Shown here: positions 11,742 through 23,063 of the stretch, piece after piece
Numbering within the stretch: position 1 is the stretch's first letter
Layout of the letters: every line of letters starts with the position of its first letter
DNA from: Micropterix aruncella
Lineage: Eukaryota; Arthropoda; Insecta; Lepidoptera; Micropterigidae
Assembly: GCA_944548615.1 (NCBI GenBank)
Contig: OX155961.1
Span: 19,490,746 to 19,554,745, forward strand
Length of the DNA: 64,000 nt
Direction: 5' to 3'
The notes under the pieces: generated by a model
The model's database searches: none
Told to the model about the DNA's origin: nothing
What the model saw: only the letters and a program-made list of their open reading frames with translations
Position numbers and translations under genes: made by a program

Positions 11742-13648
11742 GCGAGTTGTTATCGGAATACTTTTCCTCAGTTTTTGATGCTAACCCAGTGCAGCTGACT
11801 CAACAAAGTGTGTGTGTTTCGAGTGCTAATTACTCGCTATACAATATTATTATTAATAAAATATATATTAGAACTAACTTAAAAATGTTAGATGATAGTA
11901 AAGGTCTAGGTCATGATGAAATCCCTCCCTTATTCATAAAAAAATGTTCAACAATTATATACAATAAATGTCTTGAGCATTTCCGTCGCAGTGGAAGATT
12001 GCTAATATCATGCCGATTCACAAATCCGGAGACACGAGTTCAGTATCTAACTACAGACCAATCAGCATACTCTCCTGTTTCGGAGAGATATTCGAATCTC
12101 TTGTCTGTGATCATGTTACACAACATTTTAATCATATAATCTCTCTGTACCAGTATGGATTCACCAGAAACCGATCGGTGGAAACTAACCTGTTGGAGTA
12201 CAACCAGTACATTTCATCCGCTTTAAATAGAAAACACGAGGTGGATGCCGTGTATACCGACTTCGCTAAAGCGTTTGATAAAGTTAATCATGACATATTA
12301 CATATGAAACTTGCAAGTAACGGTTTTCACGGTAACCTACTTAGATGGACGAAGTCGTACCTGTCAAATAGGACAAAAAAATTTCGTGTGAAAGGGTATA
12401 GATCGATCCCTACCTTAGTTAAATCTGGTGTGCCTCAGGGATCAAATCTCGGACCACTTCTATTTTTAATATTCATTGATGATCTCTCTAAGAGTCTACG
12501 CTGTCGGCATCTAATGTATGCAGATGATTTAAAAATATTCAAAGAAATACTGACAATGGAGGATTGCAACGCACTACAGAAATTTCTTTGCGAATTGAAG
12601 AAATGGTGTGAATCTAATAGAATGGAACTGAATGATGAAGAATGAAAAATTATTCGTTTCGCTAGAAATAAGCAAATTAAAGACAACCCTTACTCTATCG
12701 GCAATTCAACACTAAATTCTACAAAAAGTGTCAGAGATCTAGGAATACTTCACGACGAACACCTGACTTTTAGAGAGCATATCAACAATGTAGTAAGTAA
12801 GAGCGAGCGAACATTGGGTTTTATATATAGGGTTAATAAACCGTTTAAATATATTAACTCTTTTAACTTGCTCTATTTATCTAGTACGCAGCCAACTGGA
12901 GTTTGGTTCCATAATTTGGAATCCATACTATGAGGTCCATTCGGAAGCGATAGAGTCTGTGCAGAGGAAGTATGTAATGCGTATGTGAACCCATAAAACC
13001 GGCCTATCACGCACTCTCTACTCTTATGAAGAGCGTTTAAATTATTTTAATATTTTTACTCTTAGAAAGAGGAGAGAGTGCGGAAGCCTAATGTTTATGC
13101 ACAAACTTCTTAACGGCGGGATAGACTCACCAGATCAACGTATCATTCAGGCGACTGAGGCAGCACCTAACATTTCCCCTTTCCACTTCCCAGACAAATC
13201 AATCTTTCCACAGACCTATCTCACGTACATGCCGGTTATACAACACTATAACCGATAACATTGATTTCTTTAACCTGGGACCATTAGCAGTTAAGTCAAT
13301 TATAAATAACGTATTATGAAACAAATTGATAATTTACCGTATGTTTTTATTATTTCATTCCAGACAATATTTGTTTTTTTTTTACCATTTAATTGTTTTT
13401 TAGAATTTACTGTAAACTTATTTCTAAAATTTTTAATTTTTGTTTTGATAAATTTTAAGGATATTAATTTTTGTACTGATAATTTTGTAAATCAAGGGAT
13501 AAACGGCGCATACGCAATTATTAATTAAGCATGCGGAGTACGCATAAAATATTATACTCTGTTTATAGACAATGTAAAAATGCTAGCTATAAACCATGTA
13601 TTATTAGAGTATTGTTTGCGTACCTAATATATTACATAAATAAATAAA
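11742..13648 (+). mobile_element. 5'-truncated Jockey/CR1-type LINE
   Basis: A non-LTR retrotransposon body. The RT finger region is at about 11747-12000, the palm at 12010-12645, and thumb and connection at 12646-13250. An AT-rich 3' UTR follows and ends in an A-rich tail (ATAAATAAATAAAAAAA) at about 13632-13648. Stops and frameshifts at about 12000 and 12645 and later stops make it dead. Its tail runs directly into the hairpin MITE at 13649. The endonuclease and ORF1 are missing. Confidence 0.8.
12010..12645 (+). pseudogene. Reverse transcriptase palm domain (LINE)
   Basis: Sequential RT motifs are visible in the 211 codons: MPIHKSGDTSSVSNYRPIS (fingers), YTDFAKAFDKVNHDIL with the first catalytic Asp, SGVPQGSNLGPLLF (motif B), and MYADDLKIF with the catalytic Asp pair. 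LxxLxxWCxxNxMxLN follows. The frame ends early. After one stop the same frame resumes with KIIRFARNKQ, KSVRDLGI, LTFREHI and SVQRKYVMRM, so the thumb region is present but broken. The upstream fingers lie in another frame (11747-12000). The protein would reverse-transcribe its own RNA at a nicked target, but this copy cannot. Confidence 0.85.
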
Positions 13649-13915
13649 AAAATACGCGTGGCACTCGGAGACTGCCGCGGTAAAGCTATTGCATAGCATT
13701 TTTAACAACTTATGCAATTATAATTATTTATTTATTTTATTTTGTCTGATATCAGATAACTGCGCTCTATTGGAAAACGTTGAAATCATTCCGAATCATT
13801 TGCGGCTGCGGAAACAAATAATTCGGAATAATTTAAATGTCTTCCGATAGAGCGCCGCGCACGAATTTTTTATTCGATAAAGCAAAAAAAACGGATTATT
13901 CGAGAAAATGTTCTT
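13649..13915. mobile_element. Hairpin MITE/SINE-like element, family H, copy 1
   Basis: Matches 37434-37690 almost throughout, from TGGCACTCGG and GACTGCCGCGG to AAAAACGGATTATTCGA. The interior is an imperfect inverted repeat: CGCTCTAT-GGAAAACG and ATTCCGAATCATTTG pair with CAAAT-ATTCGGAAT and TTCCGATAGAGCG around a CGGCTGCGG loop. No coding capacity. Clear terminal repeats or TSDs were not found, so the class is open. Confidence 0.75.
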
Positions 13916-15163
13916 GTTTAACATATATTTTTTTGGAATCGTAAGCAGTACTCGTTTAGACGTAATTATCAGTTTAAAATCATTAATATTCGTTAAGAAA
14001 TTTCTTCATTCGGTCGCCGCGCTGGCCTAGGCCCGCGATAAAGGCTATGCAATAGCTTAATAAATGACGTAATAAATCCTACTCGTCTATGTAATTACAT
14101 TATAATTATTAACACAATTTTATCGCTCATAGGAGCGAGCGATTTCGAAATGAACTCGCAGCGTTCATACGAGTTATAAACTAATTTGTGCTTGGTTACT
14201 TAATTAATATTCAAATTAAAGAGGGTGTCAAGGGGTGACGTGTCGAGGTGGCTCGTCGGATACTGCGAACCTGCGCAGGCGCACGGGTTGCCAAATTGTA
14301 TTGGTATACAGAGCGCAAGCTAAATCTCATTAAGAGGTCGCCTTGAGCGTCTTAGTGCGGCGACTGGCGAAACTCGGGTAGTTCCATTTGGAAATATTAA
14401 TAATACATTCGACGCGCGCGACCGCGTCGAGTGAATGCCGCGTGAACCATTAGTGCTTTCCACCAATCGCAAAACTTCCTTAATTAAAGCGCGGTTAAAT
14501 GTATAAACCCGCATCCGTTGAGTGAGATCGGGAGAGAAAATCGACATTTTAACAAAAGAGTAGGGGACTACAGATTTACATGGTCCAACAAATGACTTCG
14601 AGTAGTTTGAAAACGAACATTTAGGGATGTGGCGGGCTACAATTCACATCACACTGAAACATACCTACGTAAACTAATTAACCTAACCGTGAATGGACAA
14701 CATTCCGAAGCCATATAAAACCACACTCATTTATGATTCAGGTTCATATTATTAGTATAATTTTATACAAGTCATATATAAAGTCAAGCAAACATTTGTT
14801 CTATCATAAATGAAACGTTAAAAACTATTACAATACAAATAGAATAAAATCAAAAGAAATAAAAAATATATAATATATATAATATTTTGTATTTGGATTT
14901 ATTTTACAATAATTTGTAACTACTTTTATTAATTATTGATTATTTCGATTTTTTAATGTTTTTTTTGCGTATTTCACTTTTTTTTAAATATTTTATTTGT
15001 AAATTTACTATACTAATTTCTTACCATCTTTTTTATAAAACTATTTTGTTTCTTTTTTAAAATAATATCATATAAAATTTGCGTTTTCCTTGGTACAGGC
15101 GCTGCCTAGTTAGGAGTGACGCAAAACCATTGTGTAAAATAATTCCTATTTAATTTTATTTCA
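13916..15163. other. Gene-free stretch with a GC-richer patch
   Basis: No gene recognised. At 14025-14060 a fragment (CCCGCGATAAAGGCTATGCA) resembles the start of family H. The 14230-14560 part is GC-richer with CpG-containing words, but has only short frames and no repeat partner here. Confidence 0.45.
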
Positions 15164-15330
15164 ATAAATAAATTAATTTATTTATTTGTTACTTCCTAGA
15201 AGATAGTTAACAGTGTGATCATACAGATATAATTTGTAACTATTTATATAAGCAATAGGAAATGAACACAACCCATACGATCATTCTAGACGAATGCCCA
15301 ACTAGACCAAACAGCCTGTATCTGGACATA
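15164..15330 (-). mobile_element. LINE 3' end fragment
   Basis: Contains GCCCAACTAGACCAAACAGC and CTGTATCTGGACATACGA, matching the minus-strand LINE 3' UTR at 20460-20505 (CCCAACTAGGCCAAATATAG, CTGTATCTGGGCATACGA). Preceded by an (ATTT)-type tail at about 15170-15190. A short 5'-truncated copy of the same LINE family. Confidence 0.65.
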
Positions 15331-15596
15331 CGAAATATATTGCCTTTGTATTTTGAGTAGTACTGTCGTTATTTGACTAATAGACTACTTTCAATACTAA
15401 CACTAAGATAATGGCATAAAATAGTACACATATTATTAAATAAAATATATAATATAAATATAAATAAATAAATAAATCAGAAAACTTAAGAAAACACAAT
15501 AAAATGTTCTTCCCTTTCTCTCCTGTTCCTCCCCCAATTTCCTCTCCTCGGGCACTATTAGTCTTAAATCCTTCCACTTGTCTGTATGTTATGTAA

Positions 15597-15735
15597 TAAT
15601 CTTTATTTTCACAATGCGCGCATGTACCACTATGTTTAGGTTAGCTGTAAGACATTGCCATGTGGCAATAAGCTCGCCTTTTTTGTATACTTTTTAAGTG
15701 CAAATAAAGAGTTTATTATTATTTATTTATTAAAA
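15597..15735 (+). mobile_element. LINE 3' end with polyadenylation signal
   Basis: AGGTTAGCTGTAAGACATTG, GGCAATAAGCTCGCC and AATAAAGAGTTTATTATTAT mirror the minus-strand LINE tail at 54329-54450 (GGCGAGCTTATTGCC, CAGCTAACC). It shows a polyA signal and a TTA-type tail. The coding part is gone. Confidence 0.65.
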
Positions 15736-17809
15736 TGTAAAAGGTAACTTTGGCAGCTAAAAATGCAACTTCCTGCTATCTCATGTTTATCATAGTCTTT
15801 CTTTTACTTAGTTTTATATTATTATTTATTACGTTTTTATATAGTTATTTATTATGTTTTTTTTAATCAAAGTTAGCATTAATTTAGTTATGTAAGTCAG
15901 ATATTATGGACTTATACTATATATTTAATATTCAAGGGTGAATTGGAGTCATTTGTAATGCTCTTGAATAATATTTGAAACTAATAAATTAATAAATAAG
16001 TAACAAATAAAGGAAAAACGAAAATGTAATGTAAACATTGCAAGCACGATTTGAAATATACAAAGTAATGCACATTACACATTACAAATAAAATCATAAG
16101 CACTTTAGTCATCAAGCTTTTTAGTCTTCACACCATAAATATTCGTCCTGTGAGTAAAACACCTTATCTGTGATGCACGGATATAGCTAAGGTACAACTG
16201 ATTCAACTTTAATTAGGACTCGTCCCAGACTAGGATGTTGCAGGGTTGCAAGATATAAACCAAGAGGTGATGAGGACTAGTGATGGCGATACGGAGTTCC
16301 TCCGGATAAGGAAAAGTATTACATGATACAATCGCAGCAGATGCATCATTGAGGTGCAATTAGAAAGCAGGTGCATCAAGAAAAAACTATGATTCAATCA
16401 GTGCCTCCAACGAGACGCTTATTGTATTGCAAAGTCTTAGAATAGGTACAGTGCAGCGATACAAATCAAGAATACACTCCCAGACACGCATTTATAAAAC
16501 AAAAGCCAAGCCACGGGACGAGACTACCGCGATCCGATGCACAAAACCATCGGTACGTTTTATTACGACACTGCTAAACCCATCCCCTCGTCCAGGCCTG
16601 TAGACAGTAGCCGTGGGATTAAACAAACGAATGAAAACAACGAGCGCAGAAATAATATTACGTTTGCACCCGGGTAAAATACAGTGATGAGCTACGCAAC
16701 AGAGCGCACGACCGTGCACATGCGGAGACTGGCCACGAATGACGTGTAAACCACAGACTTATTAGGGAACTAGTCAGACGGTAATCTATAGTACTTCGGC
16801 CGAAATTCTTATACTTTAATTTTTAATTATTGCAAGTTTTTTTAATTGATACAATAGATGACAGTTTCTTGAGTGACATGATGTTTCCTGTATTAATTGT
16901 AAAAAGTAGGGATTAAAAATTAGGTCATTACCAATCAAATATTGTACCAATAACAGAATTTAATCAAATTACGAGGGAAAATGTCAATTATAATTTCAGG
17001 GAAGGAGCATTGAAGTAACATTGAAATGTTAAATAAAAATATCGTCGTAACTGAATCCCACGCTTGACGCTGGCGAAACACTAAAATGAGTAATTAATCA
17101 ATACATTCCAAAGTTTTAAATTAAATTTGATAATAAATATGTAAGCACCTAATTTTATGAGTAGACTTATGTCTTGATAATCCATATTTATACATGTGAC
17201 ATTAAAAATATAAAAAATACCAATTTTACTGCTATAAAAAATTAATAGTTTTACAAGTTATATTTTAAACCTCTAAAATGATAAGCATCGCCGTACTACA
17301 AGCGTTATAACAAATATTCCAGAAGTTTGTATCCATATGCAAAAAATGTGCGCAAATGTAACCATAATTAACAAAATAATAGGGAAAGCATGCTTTACAA
17401 TTACTAAAGTTAGTCTATTTAAGCATAGTATAATATAAGAGGAGAACGTTGTGTTCAATAAATTACTGAATATTTTTTTATAAACGATAGCAAGATATTT
17501 TAATTGATAAAGGCTTTGTTCAGTACCTACATGATTTTTATAAGACGGCCCCAGTAAGAAGGCATGTACTTAAATACATTTTAAATAAATATACAGTCTA
17601 AGTCATAAATCGAACAGTTCACGCCCCAATTTCGAATAGAGAAGATAGTAGAACACTACCGGTCTCACCACCATTCGTGAAATCGAACAGAATGACGCCT
17701 GTTTTTGTATAATCGACAACTGAAAAGACACGCGAAAAGAAACTCGAAAATAAAGAGAAATAGAGAGAAATAGAAGAAAATCGAAAATAGAGAGAAATAA
17801 ACAAATAAA
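15736..17809. other. Gene-free stretch
   Basis: AT-rich with short frames only. A segment ending GTGCCTCCAACGAGACGCTT (about 16400-16424) resembles AAGTGCCTCCAACGAGGCGT at about 25745-25765, hinting at one more low-copy repeat. Nothing else recognised. Confidence 0.4.
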
Positions 17810-18541
17810 TCTGTAGTAATATTATAAAGAGGTAAAGTTTGTAAGGTTGTAGGAAGTAATCTCTGGATCTACTAAACCGATGTTGAAAATTCCTTTACCA
17901 TTAGAAAGCCACTTTATTTTTAGGTGCCTTAGGCTATATATTAATCCGAAAAATGAAATGACTTTTTCGTTGTAGTCGGATTTGCAAAGTAAGTCGGAGA
18001 AAAAACGGTTGAACGAAAACGTTTCTAACTAACGCTGCCTTAAAGATGAAAGATATATGATTAAGTTCTAAAGAAAAGTTGTAGCTTGATAATACCTACA
18101 AGAAAGTCAGCGACAGCATATGTATAACTTTTACAAAAAGTAAATTTCCATATTAAAAAAATAATTTAAATCGTTAGGTCATGTTTATTGGTCATATTAT
18201 CAACAATTATGATTTCTAATCAAAACAAGTAAATTTATTGTCCCAAGTGTTTAAAACAAAAGACTTTTCCCTTTTACTGCATATAATTTTCCTTTTACTG
18301 CATAAATGGTTAAAGAGATAAGACACTCACAAATAAGACACTCACAGGAAGACACTCACAAATAACGGTAATGTAGTCAAATTGGCGTGCAAATACATAC
18401 ATACATATGCAGTAAAAATATAACCCTTCTTTTGGCAGTCAAGAAATAAATCAGAGCACTCAGTACTAACCGAACCACACTCATAATTTCATCACAAGTA
18501 AAAATGTTTACCGCCCAACGAAGTGGGCACGGGTCAGATAG
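17810..18541 (+). mobile_element. Non-autonomous Helitron, copy 2
   Basis: Begins TCTGTAGTAATATTATAAAG after an A. It ends with the CGCCCAACGAAGTGGGC hairpin and ACGGGTCAGATAG before T. The terminal CTAG has mutated to ATAG. No Rep/helicase coding. Colinear with the copies at 33852 and 39129. Confidence 0.85.
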
Positions 18542-18619
18542 TAAATAAATAGAGTTGGGTTGATCATCTTCTGATGTCCCGAAGTCTATGCGTCCCTATG
18601 TATGTGCGTGGGACTAAGA

Positions 18620-18674
18620 ATGATCTAATGTTATAACTTCCTGGGGCGGCGGGTTTTCCGGTAGTAGTTGACAA
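18620..18674 (-). repeat. Family Q 5'-end fragment
   Basis: TTATAACTTCCTGGGGCGGC through GTAGTAGTTGACAA is the reverse complement of the Q start (TTGTCAACTACAACGGG...). The rest of Q is missing. It abuts the older LTR at 18685. Confidence 0.5.
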
Positions 18675-18684
18675 CTCGCAAGTG

Positions 18685-19900
18685 TGCCGCCATCTCTTTT
18701 AGTCTGTAATGGCCCTTAAGTACCATTACATGCGATCAACAAATGCATTGATTTCCAGTGAAATACATTGACACAATTCAGCTATTATTTTACTCACGAG
18801 CGATGAATCAGCACGATGAAACAATACTTTTACTCGGAATATTTCGGATTGCATCATTTCCCGGCCTATATAAACCGGCGAAAAAGCAACCAAAGTATCA
18901 TTCCCTGAGTGATTACCTTCCCCCAAGGTTGCGACGGCATACCCGGCACTCTCTCTCTCTCACGAGTTAGGTCAAGGGGTCCGGCTCCTTAGTTTCCTTT
19001 CCTTATCTTCCCCAGTAACGAAGCATCAGTCTGCTATCCCACAGACTCGAGCCGTGCCCAGTACAAGATACTAGGAACACCAATACAATCCTCATCCATA
19101 TATACTTGTAACCGCAATCGCGCATCTATACACTCGCGACAACATAACCTGTTCGGGAAGCGTTATAACTGGCAATATCAAACTTTCGATCAACAAATAC
19201 CTTCTACTTAATTGAAAACCGCCTTTCAATACGGAGATAACTCGTAAGTTGATACCACCACCTCACACCTGTTGAAACTTCAGTCCAACACACCCACAAC
19301 AAAAAAGTAATTTCTACAGAATCGAAACCGCAAACTGGCTCAAATCTACACAGTCAAGTGATGACTAATGTCATTTCTTCTAATCGATACGAAATTAATA
19401 CATATTTCTCACCCCACTCACAACTATTGCGTCACTGCTTACAATATAAAACGCATTACATTTAGATCGATCAATATCATTCCTGTTGGGCAGTTATCGC
19501 GCTACACATCTTCATCATTCCCTGGAGGGCAGTAACCGCGCATTAACAAGTACTCGCGCTCTACACTTCACTTCGAGTCAACAAATCACGCATAGTATAC
19601 GCGACTATCATTATCTTCGAATCTATCGCGGCGCCTCACACTTCGGATACACAACCACGGCTTCACCTCGCGCCCACACTACCTATACAACGGCGAAATA
19701 ACAATCAAGGCGTTACGAACTGGCAACCTACTACAGACCTTCTGAATAAATACCTCAACTTCAACATCCACGACTTTCAATAACGGAGAAAACTTCTTGA
19801 TGAGAACCGCCCTTCGCTCACAATCAATTGGAGTCTAGTGAAGGGTGGCCACTCTCACACACCGAACAATTTGGAGTCTAGTGAGGGGTAGTCCCTCACA
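18685..19900 (+). mobile_element. Older LTR related to family L, split by a younger solo LTR
   Basis: Sequence on both sides of the 19270-19859 solo LTR resembles family L. The left part has a TATA box (CCTATATAAACC, about 18868) followed by TATCATTCCCTG, which also follows the L TATA box. The right part ends GGAGTCTAGTGAGGGGTAGT then CCCTCACA, like the L terminus. Probable termini are TGCCGCC...CTCACA, flanked by AGTG and AGTC (3 of 4 identical). Removing the insert leaves a unit of about 620 bp. The left boundary is the less certain one. Confidence 0.55.
19270..19859 (+). mobile_element. Solo LTR, family L, 4-bp TSD CACC
   Basis: Starts TGTTGAAACTTCAGTCC and ends CTCTCACA, 590 bp, flanked by CACC at 19266-19269 and 19860-19863. 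Similar over its full length to 8423-8993 and 45685-46262, with a duplicated TCATTCCTGTTGGGCAGT / TCATTCCCTGGAGGGCAGT block after the promoter region that accounts for its extra length. Inserted into an older relative of itself. Confidence 0.88.
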
Positions 19901-19904
19901 AGTC

Positions 19905-20343
19905 ATCGTATTTGCCGCGACACGACATTATGGTTTTCTCCGTGGTTCTATAAGAATGCTTATAACATTTTGAATCTACTGGCGTATCCTTGCAATTTAG
20001 TTCGTTAGGCGGGAGTCGTCGGTTATGCGGCGCCTCGGGCAATGAATTTTAATCTTTGCCCGCCGAGAAGCAGCCATTGAAATTTACCATCGCGGATACA
20101 TCCCGGTTTACCCTTTCTGGCTTTATAGAGATTTATGCGGCGCGAGGCAACCGCCCACCGCCCGCGCCTGATACTGATACAGCCGACCCATGAATAAAAA
20201 AATAACCGGGCGCTAAGCTCCAAATTTGACACGGCAATCACGCCGACGATGCCAATCTCCTCGCTTTCCTAAATTTTTATGTAAATATATATTTTTTGAT
20301 AAACATATACTCGTTTCAGCGAGAAAACTAATATAATATGGTA
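19905..20343. other. GC-richer gene-free stretch
   Basis: No repeat partner in the window and only short frames. It may be unique host sequence. No exon structure can be argued. Confidence 0.4.
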
Positions 20344-21701
20344 AGGCTGTATGAATTTATTTATTTATTTGTTTCAAACATAATTATAAAACACATAAAA
20401 ATGGTCATACCAAGTAATGGTGCGAAGAAACAACGGCCCACATTCACATGACCATGCTCAGCGCATACCCAACTAGGCCAAATATAGCCTGTATCTGGGC
20501 ATACGACTTATTTTCTGACTTAGGTGGAGAAGCCTAACTGACGTAGGTACTCATATAGATACATATACACATACACACATACATATACATACATACACAA
20601 ATATATAAATATAACTATCTAAATATATTATATAGTATTATTCTTTTGCGTTACATTACAATATAGTACATTTTGTTTAATATCATATCATATTATATAG
20701 TATAATAGTAAAGTTATGCAGAAATATATTTTTTTTAAAGATATGACTTGCAGAAGTTCGTTCTCTGTCCTTGAACGACCTATGTCATCAAGAAGCCATC
20801 TTTTAATATTTTTTTGAATAAAATGACATTTTCTATTTCCTTTATTTTGTCATCAAGACGGTTGAATATTTTAGGTGCTATATAGTTGAATTGTCTTTGG
20901 GCAAATGAAGAATTAACTCAGGAAACGGCATAATTCAGACCTGCAGATGCTCTTGTAGTTCGGTGTTGCTGGCTTCGTGGTCGTTTATCTGAGGTTCGAT
21001 GGAAAAATATGAGTGACTGTTTCACAAACAGCTGGCGTATACCTAACACCTTAATTTCTTTGAATAGCATGTTGGAATCATATCGTGGTGGCCTTCTATT
21101 GATTACCCTCAACAAAAGCTTTTGGGCTTTCACTAGAGGATCCAAGACAGATTTTGCACATGCTCCCCAAGCTATTATTCCGTGTACCCATAAACCCTGA
21201 CTCAGGGCCATATAAACCATATTTAGGGAGTTCTTAGAGAGGACGTTGCGTAATTCTGTAAAGACGAAAACTAGTTTTCGAGACCTCGAAGAAAGTTGTA
21301 TTAATTGGTTGTCCCAGCTAAATTTAGAGTCTATTACGACACCCAGATACTTTACTTTGGTTTTTTCTTGGATATGGTAACAAGCGCAGGCTGGTTGCCT
21401 ATTACAATGGTAAGAGTGGATTGTCAATAATGGAGGAGGTGTGATGACTACAGGACGTAATCCAAACACAATGAAATTGCTTTTTGAGGCATTTAGGGTT
21501 AGGACATGTCGATCAAGCCATGCTTTCACACTGTCCAGACTATTTTGTGCCTTTACTAGTACCTCAGCCCATGTCTCTGCTTCAACGAGGATAACCGTGT
21601 CATCAGCAAAGGAGACGATTCTTGCATTATCGCCAAGAGGCAACTCACACAAATCATTTGCGTACATCAGAAACAGAATAGGGCCCAGTACGCTGCCTTG
21701 A
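20344..21701 (-). mobile_element. 5'-truncated LINE with 3' UTR
   Basis: Minus-strand LINE. An (AAAT)n-type tail lies at about 20353-20372, the 3' UTR at 20373-20917, and the RT C-terminal half at 20918-21701. The 5' break falls exactly at RT motif B, where an 18-bp inverted duplication begins (21680-21719). Its 3' UTR matches the fragment at 15164-15330, and its coding part matches 1019-1552. Confidence 0.8.
20918..21701 (-). pseudogene. Reverse transcriptase, palm to C-terminus (LINE)
   Basis: The frame contains LPQGSVLGPILFLMYANDL (motif B region), RIVSFADDTVILV with the catalytic FADD box, LTLNASKSNFIVFG, KVKYLGVVIDSKFSWDNQ and the downstream HGIIAWGACAK connection segment. It is uninterrupted from motif B to the stop at 20918. 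The fingers and the first catalytic Asp are absent. About 30 upstream codons in the same open frame (21702-21793) are not convincing RT and probably come from flanking or inverted sequence. Inactive. Confidence 0.85.
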
Positions 21702-21719
21702 GGCAGCGTACTGGGCCCT
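21680..21719. repeat. Perfect 18-bp inverted repeat, 4-nt loop
   Basis: AGGGCCCAGTACGCTGCC at 21680-21697 is followed by TTGA and then its exact reverse complement at 21702-21719. One arm encodes GSVLGP of the LINE RT. The other is its inverted copy at the 5' truncation point. Confidence 0.95.
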
Positions 21720-22049
21720 GGGCTGTATAAATAGGATAGGCGATCTGCGAACATATATTGGATAGCGGAAGTAACCACTGGATGCAGTTTCAAAATCCCA
21801 TTGTGCTATCCAAGGAACAATTCTACTTTCCTCGCATGATCCGGGAAGCCATTGAAATAAGAAGAACCCCGAACTTCAATAGAGACGACGGTTACAAACT
21901 CTCTTCTACGTCGAACCCTCTTCTTAAAATGTTCCCGCCGCCGAACGCCGAACGCAAGGACGAAAGACAGGATACAGCGAGTGTTGTGTGCAAGACGGAT
22001 TTTAAAAATTAGCGCGCTCCGAGCCCGGTATGCGGCCTACCCGCAAAAC

Positions 22050-22205
22050 AACGGATTGACAGCTCTTCAGTCTACCCTTGACAACGGCGGCTGCAAAGTC
22101 ACCGAAACATCGGGTGCTACAAATTTCACGCGGTAAATTCGTTTTCTATCCTATTTATAATGTCAAACAACCGCGATAGTCTTCGATTTTATATAGTAAG
22201 GCTGG
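22050..22205 (+). repeat. Family P 3'-end copy
   Basis: CACCGAAACATCGGGTGCTA, ACAAATTTCACGCGGTAAAT, TCCTATTTATAATGTCAAAC and CAACCGCGATAGTCTTCG are shared with both arms of the palindrome at 60610-60762 and its right flank. A diverged minus-strand copy lies at 56415-56540. The phrase GAAACGTCGGG near the 3' end resembles tails of Penelope-like retroelements, but no Penelope RT or GIY-YIG is present. The class is therefore a guess. Confidence 0.6.
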
Positions 22206-22707
22206 TTGAAACACTTTCAGGACATTGTCCTGTAACGCCTCAATTCCGCAGTTTAAATATAGGAGAACGACTCACGCATCCTTACTTCAATCGATAATCA
22301 TTACAAGTCAACGCCGGTCTCACGGCTGTCATGGTTCTGTATTGTATTGGTGAGTGAGGTGAGTAATGTTATATGCATGTTATATATTTTTTTGCTTAAT
22401 CAATGTTTACGAAAAAATATTTGAAGTGAAACCCATTCAATATATTTTTTATAATTTAGGCCTAAATGTCAAATTCTGGGATACTGACTGAAAAACTTTA
22501 AAATTCAAAATGCTCAAAAACTCTTGATTTTCATTCATACATATGGGTGATTAAATTTGTTTTTTTTTTAATTGCATTTTGGCTCCCATAACTCGTCCTG
22601 TCAAGATTACGTCTATTTACCAATAATCCTGGTAACTTGAGTTACAGTTAATCTTGTCATTAGGAGAATTGTCGAACGTTGTGATTTTGTTACCTATTGT
22701 CGATAAT

Positions 22708-23006
22708 GGGCCCGATTGCGTTTCTTTGTGAACTAAAACTAAAATTAGTCCAAGCGAACGAGACAGAGCAATACATTAGAGCGGAATATGAAACGAACGA
22801 TTGTTGATAAATACTACCTGTCGAACTTATACTCGTCAGAATAAATTCGAGCATATTTCGTGCGGTGTAAGATTTGACCTTGGCGGGCAGTTTTAATGCT
22901 AAAAAGTAACAACCGGTCATCTCACATTCCGCTCTAGCGTATTGCCCTGTCTTGTTCACACGGACTAATTTCCAATTTTAGTTCACGAAGAAACGCAATC
23001 GGGCCC
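22708..23006. mobile_element. MITE family M, copy 1, TSD AAT
   Basis: 299-bp element with terminal inverted repeats GGGCCCGATTGCGTTTC. The inner part of the repeat continues as TTAGTCC...GGACTAATTT. Flanked by AAT on both sides (22705-22707 and 23007-23009). No coding capacity; the 89-codon minus frame is incidental. The 3-bp TSD suggests PIF/Harbinger-type mobilisation, though these usually use TWA. Confidence 0.8.
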
Positions 23007-23063
23007 AATGTCGGTAATTTAAATAACGAATCACTCTACATTTAGTACTCGCTTAATAATTAC

